From NCBI GenBank assembly GCA_036011785.1, contig DASCOB010000123.1, positions 1 through 6,927 on the forward strand: a stretch of DNA of 6,927 bases. The letters are read 5' to 3'. This document shows positions 1-5,603 of the stretch, piece by piece. The notes under the pieces were generated by a model, which saw nothing but the letters and a program-made list of their open reading frames with translations, had not been told where the DNA came from and searched no databases. Source of the stretch: CAJWGI01 sp036011785. Lineage in GTDB: Bacteria > Chloroflexota > Anaerolineae > Anaerolineales > UBA11657. How positions within the stretch are numbered: the stretch's first letter is position 1; every line of letters begins with the position of its first letter. The position numbers were made by a program, and so were the translations under genes.

Positions 1-1981
1 CGCGGCCAGCCATGTTCGTGGCGATTGTCACCGCGCCCAGTTCCCCGGCGCGGGCGATAATGCGCGATTCTTCGTCGTGCTTCTTGGCGTTCAGCACCTG
101 ACAGGAAATGCCCGCCTCGAGCACGTTTCGCAGGTCGGGTTGAGCGTGCTCGTCCAGACCTAGAATTTCGCACAGCCGGGAGAGGTTCTCTGCCGACGTG
201 GGATTCAGGCGCAGTTTCAATTCCTTGCCCAGCGGCCGCAATTGCGACGGCTTGAGTTTGTCCAGCGGCGCGTTCAACTCCGCCAGTTCCGGCACAGCGC
301 GGCCATCCTCCTCGCGGTCGTTCGCCTCGAACCATGCATCCCGCAGCAGCCAGACCAGCGCCAGCCCGCGCAGCGATTCCGCCCGAAAGCGGGCCGCCAG
401 CCGTTCGGAGGCCTCCACCGAGGTGGTGCCAATTAACATGGGCTGCCCGCGGACATGGCGGGTGAACACTTCCTGCGTGAGGGTGCGCAGCTTGGCCTCC
501 TCGGTGCGGAAGACAAGGTCATCATAATCTTTGCGCCGGTGCAGCAGTGGTACTTCAGTGTCATCCACATGGGCAATGAACGAGAATTTCGAGCCATCCT
601 CCCTGAAAGACACCTCGGTCAAGTCGGGATCCACGCGGGCACGATAATCGAGCTGAGTGGGGATGGGCACCACGTCAATCTCGTATATCTTGTCGAACTC
701 CTCCGCTTCCGTGACTGCCGTACCGGACATACCGGCGAGCTTCGCATACATGCGGAAGAAGTTCTGCAGCGTGATGGTCGCGTAAGTGGCGTTCTCAGCC
801 TGAATGGCCACACCCTCTTTGGCCTCCACAGCCTGATGCAGACCGTCGGACCAGCGCCGGCCCGGCATCACCCGCCCAGTGAAATCGTCCACAATCACCA
901 CATGGCCGCCGCGCACCAAATAATCCTTGTTGCGCTTGAAGATGAATTCAGCCCGCAGCGCCTGCTCAAGATGAGATTGGATCTGCGCTTGCTCCGGCGT
1001 GATATCTTCCGGTCGCTCAGGGTCGCGCAGCAATTTCCCCAGCAGTTCTTCCACGCGGTCGTAGCCTTCATCAGTAATAGAAATCCCGCGCGCGCGGTCA
1101 TCAATCTCGTAGTGGTGCGGTTTCAGCTGGCGCACCACCTGCGCGAGCTCGGTGTACATGCCCGGGTCGTGCTGCGCCGGGCCAGAGATAATCAACGGGG
1201 TGCGCGCGCTATCAATGAGAACGTTATCCACTTCGTCAATGATGGAATAGTGCAGAGCACGTTGACGCCGGTCCGCGAGGCGGTTGGCAATGTTGTCGCG
1301 CAGATAATCGAATCCAAATTCGTTGTTGGTGCCATAAGTCACGTCGGCGGCATAAGCCTCGCGCCGAGCCACCATGCGCATGTGGTTGCTGTCCTCCTGC
1401 GGGGTCTCATGCTCGGGATCGAACAGAAAGGCCATCTGCGCGTTGTCGGTACGCCCGGCGTCCTGCAGAATGCCGACCTGCATGCCCAGCAGATGGAAGA
1501 TCGGCCCCATCCATTTAGCATCGCGGCGCGCCAGGTAATCGTTGACCGTCACCAGATGCGCGCCTCGGCCGGAGAGCGCGTTCAGATAGAGCGGCAGGGT
1601 GGCCACCAACGTTTTACCCTCGCCAGTGCGCATTTCCGCGATGCGGCCGGCGTGCAGCACCTGTCCGCCAATCAGTTGCACCGGGTAATGGCGCAAACCG
1701 ATGGTGCGGACTGCAGCCTCCCGCACCGTGGCGAACGCCGGCGCCAGAATCTCATCAAGCGCATGCGTCTCGGCCTGCTCGCTGGCGGCAGCATCGGTCA
1801 GGCCGGAGGTGGCAGCGCGCAGCTGCTCCCGGAAGGCGTCGGTTTTCGCGCGCAGTTCCGAATCGCTGAGGGCCTGATATTCAGGTTCTAAAGCGGAGAT
1901 TTCATCCGCGACCAGTTCATATCGCGTCAGGTCGCGCTCAGTCGGTTTTCCGCCGATTGCGGTCAGCAGCTTTTTGAACAT
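1..1981 (-). CDS. secA: SecA preprotein translocase ATPase, N-terminal 660 residues (3' end outside window)
   Basis: SecA is the motor ATPase that pushes unfolded preproteins through the SecYEG channel at the inner face of the membrane. The reading frame runs open from ATG at 1981 to the left edge. Visible motifs: helicase Q-motif region with VQLIGG (102-106); Walker A MRTGEGKT (117-124); TVNDYLARRD (145-154); YGTNNEFGFDYLRDN (216-230); Walker B IIDEVDN (247-253); FTGRVMPGRRWSDGLHQ (367-383) at the end of the preprotein cross-linking domain; IGTTSVEASE (517-526); VLNAKKHDEE (629-638); and NMAGR (656-660) at the edge, where the second nucleotide-binding fold is cut. The rest of that fold, the helical scaffold/wing and any zinc tail are missing. 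Against E. coli/Bacillus SecA as I recall them, there are extra segments near residues 172-204, 443-484 and 531-622. The usual DEAR tetrad after Walker B reads DSAR. The gene starts 9 nt after prs stops, with no good Shine-Dalgarno in the gap, so translational coupling to prs is likely. Confidence 0.97.
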   Translation of the reverse strand, partial: MFKKLLTAIGGKPTERDLTRYELVADEISALEPEYQALSDSELRAKTDAFREQLRAATSGLTDAAASEQAETHALDEILAPAFATVREAAVRTIGLRHYPVQLIGGQVLHAGRIAEMRTGEGKTLVATLPLYLNALSGRGAHLVTVNDYLARRDAKWMGPIFHLLGMQVGILQDAGRTDNAQMAFLFDPEHETPQEDSNHMRMVARREAYAADVTYGTNNEFGFDYLRDNIANRLADRRQRALHYSIIDEVDNVLIDSARTPLIISGPAQHDPGMYTELAQVVRQLKPHHYEIDDRARGISITDEGYDRVEELLGKLLRDPERPEDITPEQAQIQSHLEQALRAEFIFKRNKDYLVRGGHVVIVDDFTGRVMPGRRWSDGLHQAVEAKEGVAIQAENATYATITLQNFFRMYAKLAGMSGTAVTEAEEFDKIYEIDVVPIPTQLDYRARVDPDLTEVSFREDGSKFSFIAHVDDTEVPLLHRRKDYDDLVFRTEEAKLRTLTQEVFTRHVRGQPMLIGTTSVEASERLAARFRAESLRGLALVWLLRDAWFEANDREEDGRAVPELAELNAPLDKLKPSQLRPLGKELKLRLNPTSAENLSRLCEILGLDEHAQPDLRNVLEAGISCQVLNAKKHDEESRIIARAGELGAVTIATNMAGR

Positions 1982-1990
1982 GCGACCGTG

Positions 1991-2971
1991 CTATTCGTTA
2001 AACATCTCCCCAACGCTGCGGCCCTCGTGAGCGCGTAAAATGACTTCCGCCAGCAGAGGAGCGATGGAGAGAACGGTCATATTAGCAAGTCTCTTTTCTG
2101 CAGGAATCTGAACAGTGTTGGTGGTCACAATGGCTTTGAAATCAGTGTTCTGGAAGCATTCGGTCGCCGGGTCGGAGAGCACGGCGTGTACGAAGGATAG
2201 ATACACGTCTCGCGCGCCCTGCCCTTTGACGATTTGATAGGCCTCAGTCACCGAGCCGGCCGTATCGACCTCGTCATCAACGATGATGACATCGCGATCG
2301 TGTACGTCACCGATCACGCCCACAGCCTCGGCCCGAGCGTCATTTTGTTGTCGGCGCTTCTCAATGAAAGCTATTGGTAAACCGAGTTTGGCGGCAAAGT
2401 TGCGCCCCTTTTTGGCGAATCCCAGATCCGCGGTCACTACGACCGGTTTGTGCATGTCCTCACAGCGCTGCTGAAAATGGTCGCTCAGGATGTGGAATGC
2501 GGTGAGAGCATCGCCGGGGATTGAGAAGAAGCCCTGGATCTGACCGGCGTGCAGGTCGAGAGTCATATAGCGATCCGCGCCGGCAACCTCAATCATGTCG
2601 GCCACCAGACGCGCTGCAATGGGCACGCGCGGCTGGTCCTTTTTATCAGAACGCGAATAACACAGATATGGAACCACCGCTGTCAATCGGCCCACAGAAT
2701 CGAGGCGCAGAGTCTGCAACATGATGAGTAGTTCCATAAGATTGTCGTTCACGGGCGAGGTGGTGCTCTGGATCACATAAGCATCCTGCCCGCGAGCGCT
2801 CGCGTGAAGTCGGCAGAAAAGATTCTCATTAGGGAAACGCACCAGGTCGCGACCACTGAGCGGAACGCGCAGATAATTACTTATTTCATCGGCAAGCTCG
2901 GGGCTGGCAGAGCCGGCATACAGGCGAATCTCACCATAAATGCGTGGGTCACGGATTTTTGTGGGTGTCAT
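1991..2971 (-). CDS. prs: Ribose-phosphate pyrophosphokinase (PRPP synthetase), variant type
   Basis: This cytoplasmic enzyme transfers pyrophosphate from ATP to ribose 5-phosphate, giving PRPP for purine, pyrimidine, histidine, tryptophan and NAD synthesis. The 326-residue length is near the usual 310-320. It has two phosphoribosyltransferase-like halves. Visible motifs: NDNLMELL (75-82); catalytic loop region YSRSDKKDQPRVPI (105-118); LDLHAGQIQGFF (138-149) with the conserved His; EKRR (204-207), the usual catalytic Lys/Arg; and the ribose-phosphate loop VDDEVDTAGS (231-240). It departs from E. coli Prs at several sites: FPNEN (46-50) stands where FSDGE is usual, SRSDKK where ARQDRR is usual, and DTAGS where DTGGT is usual. 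These fit a divergent Prs subclass rather than decay, as all general landmarks remain. The first ATG is supported by GAGGA 7 nt upstream, although it adds about 14 residues before the usual start. It is the third gene of the leftward operon, 27 nt after meaB. Confidence 0.95.
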   Translation of the reverse strand: MTPTKIRDPRIYGEIRLYAGSASPELADEISNYLRVPLSGRDLVRFPNENLFCRLHASARGQDAYVIQSTTSPVNDNLMELLIMLQTLRLDSVGRLTAVVPYLCYSRSDKKDQPRVPIAARLVADMIEVAGADRYMTLDLHAGQIQGFFSIPGDALTAFHILSDHFQQRCEDMHKPVVVTADLGFAKKGRNFAAKLGLPIAFIEKRRQQNDARAEAVGVIGDVHDRDVIIVDDEVDTAGSVTEAYQIVKGQGARDVYLSFVHAVLSDPATECFQNTDFKAIVTTNTVQIPAEKRLANMTVLSIAPLLAEVILRAHEGRSVGEMFNE

Positions 2972-2978
2972 TATTCAA

Positions 2979-2983
2979 TCCTC
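2979..2983 (-). promoter_or_regulatory. Ribosome binding site of prs
   Basis: GAGGA on the minus strand lies 7 nt before the prs ATG at 2971. It decides in favour of the first ATG and hence the N-terminal extension of Prs. It sits in the 27-nt gap after the meaB stop codon. Confidence 0.75.
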
Positions 2984-2998
2984 GTCACAGCACTAACT

Positions 2999-3979
2999 TC
3001 AATCAAGGTCCTCCATCAGGCTTTCGACAGCGCTGTACGGGTCGGTCTCCCTCGCCACAATTGCCTGTAAGAGTGCGTCAAATCGCTGCTGGGAAACCTG
3101 CTGTACGAGTCTAGTATACAACCGATTGCGCAGGCGCGATTCAACGATGGCGCGCATGCGCTGCCGCTGGCGGTTATCGAGCTCGCCGCTGCCGACGAGA
3201 TAATCATGGTGCACCACAAGACTTTGCATCAACGCATCCACGCCTTCGCCCACCCTGGCCACCGTGGTCAGCAGCGGCACCTCCCAGCCCGGAGATGGAG
3301 CATCAGCCTGCTCCCGCTGCGGGCGACCGGCAACAGAGCGGGCCGACTGACCCATCATCAGCGTGGAACGCAGATAAGCGCGCGTTTGCTCGGCACCGGG
3401 AAGATCCGCTTTGTTGACTACCATAATGTCGGCAATTTCCAGAATGCCCGCTTTAATCGCCTGCACATCGTCGCCGCTGCCGGGCGCCATTAGCACGACA
3501 GTCGTGTGAACGTTGGCGGCTATTTCCACTCCGGCCTGACCCACGCCGACAGTTTCGATTACCACGCGGTCAAAACCGGCAGCATCGAGCACATCCGCGG
3601 CTGCCGCAGTCGCATGGGCAAGCCCACCCAGCGCCCCACGGGTGGCCATGCTGCGGAGGTAAATGCCTTGGTCACCCGCCAGATCCCGCATGCGGATGCG
3701 GTCGCCCAGAACCGCGCCGCCGCTGTACGGGCTGGTGGGGTCTACCGCCAGAACGCCCACAGTATCCCCCCGCAAGCGCACTGATTGCGCCAGCGCGTTT
3801 ACCAGAGTGGATTTGCCGACGCCGGGCGCACCGGTCACGCCTACCAGATGCGCCTTGCCGCCGTGCGCGTGCAGTTCAGCGAGAAGACGCTCACTGGCGG
3901 CATCGCCATCTTCGATGAGCGTCAGAGCACGCGCCAATGCCCGCCGGTCACCAGAGATAATCTTTTTTGCCAGAGACAT
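2999..3979 (-). CDS. meaB: MeaB/ArgK-type P-loop GTPase, chaperone of a B12-dependent acyl-CoA mutase
   Basis: MeaB is a GTPase of the SIMIBI (G3E) class. It binds methylmalonyl-CoA mutase or related enzymes, gates adenosylcobalamin loading and helps remove damaged cofactor; the human counterpart is MMAA. The 326-residue protein shows: N-terminal helix AGDRRALARALT-like segment (9-20, here SGDRRALARALT); P-loop GAPGVGKST (50-58); DPTSPYSGGAVLGDRIRM (80-97); switch region ETVGVGQ (142-148) with GVEIA after it; and base-recognition NKAD (189-192). The C-terminal helical part, with EGVDAL and a run of Arg/Gln-rich helix, is the usual dimerisation region. Length is typical. The start matches family N-termini, although no good Shine-Dalgarno is visible in the 33 nt upstream. 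Its place directly after the cobalamin-binding subunit gene strongly supports MeaB function over the older ArgK (arginine transport kinase) name. Confidence 0.95.
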   Translation of the reverse strand: MSLAKKIISGDRRALARALTLIEDGDAASERLLAELHAHGGKAHLVGVTGAPGVGKSTLVNALAQSVRLRGDTVGVLAVDPTSPYSGGAVLGDRIRMRDLAGDQGIYLRSMATRGALGGLAHATAAAADVLDAAGFDRVVIETVGVGQAGVEIAANVHTTVVLMAPGSGDDVQAIKAGILEIADIMVVNKADLPGAEQTRAYLRSTLMMGQSARSVAGRPQREQADAPSPGWEVPLLTTVARVGEGVDALMQSLVVHHDYLVGSGELDNRQRQRMRAIVESRLRNRLYTRLVQQVSQQRFDALLQAIVARETDPYSAVESLMEDLD

Positions 3980-4012
3980 TGGGCTGGAGCAGCGATTAAG
4001 GGTAGGCGGTCC

Positions 4013-4432
4013 TCAGTCAGACGCACCGCCCGCAGAGCGCTCAACCGCACCGCGCACTTCCGCAACTATCTCGCCCGTGCGCGTGCCCGGACCGAAAACG
4101 GCTTCTACCCCCAGATTCAGCAGCGCGGCAACGTCCTCATCGGGGATGATGCCGCCCACAAAGACCGGCACGTGGGACATGTCCTTGTCCTGCAATTGCG
4201 TCATCACACGCGGAACCAACACGTTGTGCGCCCCGGAAAGAATGGAAATGCCGACCGCCTGCACGTCCTCGTGCAGAGCCGCCTCGGCAATCATCTCCGG
4301 GGTCTGGCGCAAGCCGGTGTAAACCACCTCCATGCCGTCATCGAGCAACGCCCGTACGATGACTTTCGCGCCACGGTCGTGGCCATCAAGCCCCGGTTTG
4401 GCAATCAGCACGCGAATGGGATTAGTCGACAC
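4013..4432 (-). CDS. mcmA2: Stand-alone cobalamin-binding subunit of methylmalonyl-CoA mutase or a related acyl-CoA mutase
   Basis: This 139-residue protein is a single B12-binding Rossmann-like domain. It shows the base-off/His-on signature DGHDRG (16-21), with His18 expected to be the lower axial ligand of cobalt. Further motifs are GISILSG (61-67), whose Ser/Leu lie along the nucleotide tail, and FVGGIIPDED (91-100) and GVEAVFGPGT (108-117) towards the end. There is no catalytic TIM-barrel domain, so a separate large subunit must be encoded elsewhere to isomerise methylmalonyl-CoA and succinyl-CoA. Small subunits of isobutyryl-CoA mutase and 2-hydroxyisobutyryl-CoA mutase have the same size and motifs, so the exact substrate is not settled by this sequence. 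The start codon is GTG at 4432, supported by GAGGAG 5 nt upstream. It is the first gene of the leftward operon, followed by meaB after 33 nt, which fits a functional pair. Confidence 0.9.
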   Translation of the reverse strand: MSTNPIRVLIAKPGLDGHDRGAKVIVRALLDDGMEVVYTGLRQTPEMIAEAALHEDVQAVGISILSGAHNVLVPRVMTQLQDKDMSHVPVFVGGIIPDEDVAALLNLGVEAVFGPGTRTGEIVAEVRGAVERSAGGASD

Positions 4433-4437
4433 AGGTG

Positions 4438-4443
4438 CTCCTC
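4438..4443 (-). promoter_or_regulatory. Ribosome binding site of the cobalamin-binding subunit gene
   Basis: GAGGAG on the minus strand stands 5 nt before the GTG at 4432. It is the strongest Shine-Dalgarno sequence in the window and fixes the GTG as the start, there being no upstream ATG that fits better. Confidence 0.8.
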
Positions 4444-4458
4444 GCTCTCTCGACAGAG

Positions 4459-4487
4459 ATTATACCCCGATTATTGACAGGCCTTAA
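4459..4487 (-). promoter_or_regulatory. Candidate promoter of the leftward mcmA2-meaB-prs-secA operon
   Basis: On the minus strand a perfect -10 box TATAAT (4464 to 4459) is preceded, after a 17-nt spacer, by TTAAGG (4487 to 4482), which matches the -35 consensus at 3 of 6 positions. Transcription would begin near 4452, leaving a leader of about 20 nt that just holds the GAGGAG site. The -10 is convincing and the -35 is weak. It interleaves with the hrcA promoter on the other strand. Confidence 0.5.
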
Positions 4488-4503
4488 TTCCCCGTGGTAT
4501 CAT
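4474..4503 (+). promoter_or_regulatory. Sigma70-type promoter of hrcA-grpE-dnaK
   Basis: A perfect -35 box TTGACA (4474-4479) and a -10 box TATCAT (4498-4503, 5 of 6 matches to TATAAT) are separated by 18 nt. Transcription would begin near 4510, a few bases before the CIRCE operator. This is the usual layout for HrcA-repressed genes, in which a housekeeping promoter is blocked by repressor bound at or just after the start site. Confidence 0.75.
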
Positions 4504-4516
4504 TCTAGGGTGGACA

Positions 4517-4543
4517 TTAGCACTCTTCAACCGAGAGTGCTAA
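4517..4543. promoter_or_regulatory. CIRCE operator (HrcA binding site), perfect
   Basis: The arms TTAGCACTC (4517-4525) and GAGTGCTAA (4535-4543) are exact reverse complements around a 9-nt spacer, TTCAACCGA. This matches the CIRCE consensus in every arm position. It lies between the predicted start site (about 4510) and the hrcA ATG (4563), so bound HrcA dimer would block transcription, and the same hairpin would form in the mRNA leader. The hrcA gene directly downstream makes this autoregulation. Confidence 0.97.
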
Positions 4544-4562
4544 TACGGACCGGAACGCACAC

Positions 4563-5600
4563 ATGGAAACATTATCTGCTCGCCAAGAACACCTGCTCGG
4601 ACTGATTGTCCGTGAATACGTGGAACTCCCCCGCAAGAGCGGCGTCAGCTCAAAAAGGCTCGTCGAGAAGTACGGGCTCGACTGGAGTTCCGCCACCGTG
4701 CGCAATGAGATGGCGGCGCTCACGCGGGATGGTCTGCTGAATCAGCCATACACCTCCGCCGGACGCATCCCGACGGAAGCGGGCTACCGCTATTTCGTGC
4801 ACCGGCTGGTGGAGGACGATTCCTTGCCGCCGGCAGAACGCCGCCTGATTAGCCACCAATTCCATCAGGCGCGCACCAGCGTGGACGAGTGGGGCCGGCT
4901 GGCGGTGGCTGTGCTGGCGCATCACACTCGCGCCGCCGCACTGGTGACCGCGCTGCACAGCCCGAAAGCGTGCTGCAAACATCTCGAGCTCATTTCCACG
5001 CGCGGGCGTCAGATATTGATGGTGTTGGTGCTGCAGGGTGGTGAAGTCTTGCAGCAACTCTGCTCGCTGCAGCAGCCCGTTTCGCAGCTGGAGCTTTCGG
5101 AAATAGCTGCCCGATTGACATCAAGATGCAAAGGCCACGCCGCCGACGCGGTTGAGCGCCAGAGTGAGTCCGCGCGAGCCGGCATCGAACGCACTCTGCT
5201 CGCGCAAATCGTGGCCAGCATGCGTCGCGCCGATTCTTTTGCCGCCGGCGAGGTGTATCTGGACGGAGTGCAAAATGTGCTCGCCCAGAAGGAATTCACC
5301 GATTCGGCCCCGGCACGCAAAGCGTTGCAGCTGCTGGAGAAACGCACCTTCCTCGAAGATTTCCTCGCCTCAGCGCTCAGCCCGCACATCGGCGGCGTGC
5401 AGGTGGTCATCGCCGGTGAGGGTGATTGGAGCGAGCTGCGCGAGTGCTCCATGGTGCTGGCGCGCTACGGTACTCCCAACGTGGCCACCGGAGCGGTGGG
5501 TGTTTTCGGCCCCACCCGCATGGCCTATGATCGCGCCATCGGGGCGGTGCGCCACGTCGCCAACCTGATGACCAGCCTGGTGCACGAAAGCTACGGATAA
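4563..5600 (+). CDS. hrcA: HrcA, heat-inducible transcription repressor
   Basis: HrcA is a dimeric repressor that binds CIRCE and shuts off chaperone operons. It needs chaperone (GroE in studied bacteria) to stay active, so heat-damaged protein relieves repression. The 345-residue length is typical. The N-terminal winged helix shows SSATVRNEMAAL (42-53), the recognition helix region, followed by YTSAGRIPTEAGYRYFV (63-79), a family hallmark in which His is more usual at the first position. The middle GAF-like/dimerisation part is divergent, as is common. The C-terminal GVFGPTRMAYDRAI (313-326) is the second hallmark. The ATG at 4563 gives the usual short N-terminus. Only a weak Shine-Dalgarno (GGAA, 7 nt upstream) is present, in keeping with low repressor synthesis. 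The gene follows a perfect CIRCE and precedes grpE by 3 nt. Confidence 0.96.
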   Translation: METLSARQEHLLGLIVREYVELPRKSGVSSKRLVEKYGLDWSSATVRNEMAALTRDGLLNQPYTSAGRIPTEAGYRYFVHRLVEDDSLPPAERRLISHQFHQARTSVDEWGRLAVAVLAHHTRAAALVTALHSPKACCKHLELISTRGRQILMVLVLQGGEVLQQLCSLQQPVSQLELSEIAARLTSRCKGHAADAVERQSESARAGIERTLLAQIVASMRRADSFAAGEVYLDGVQNVLAQKEFTDSAPARKALQLLEKRTFLEDFLASALSPHIGGVQVVIAGEGDWSELRECSMVLARYGTPNVATGAVGVFGPTRMAYDRAIGAVRHVANLMTSLVHESYG

Positions 5601-5603
5601 TCA

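Noticed and set aside
455..1891. A 478-codon open frame on the plus strand, antisense to secA.
   Set aside because: It lies wholly opposite clear SecA coding sequence, has no recognisable domain, and long antisense frames are expected from GC-biased third positions.
1982..1990. Possible separate promoter or leader for secA between prs and secA.
   Set aside because: The gap is only 9 nt and has no promoter boxes; read-through and translational coupling from prs explain it.
2999..3979. Annotation of this GTPase as ArgK, an arginine/ornithine transport kinase.
   Set aside because: The sequence and its position next to the B12-binding mutase subunit fit MeaB; the transport-kinase name is historical.
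4446..4459. Short inverted repeat TCTCT-CGAC-AGAGA near the leftward start site.
   Set aside because: Stem of only 5 bp overlapping the -10 box; too short for a terminator or riboswitch and likely chance in a CT-rich stretch.
3663..4477. Plus-strand open frames of 219 and 230 codons across meaB and mcmA2.
   Set aside because: They are opposite two well-supported genes, overlap each other in different frames, and are Arg/Pro/Ala/His-rich in the way shadow frames are.
4433..4562. Possible B12 riboswitch ahead of the cobalamin-binding subunit gene.
   Set aside because: The predicted leader is only about 20 nt, far too short for a cobalamin riboswitch, and no B12-box-like sequence is visible.
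5009..5452. Minus-strand open frames inside hrcA, the longest 147 codons.
   Set aside because: HrcA hallmarks on the plus strand explain the region; the minus-strand products are Ser/Cys/Arg-rich with no motif or ribosome site.
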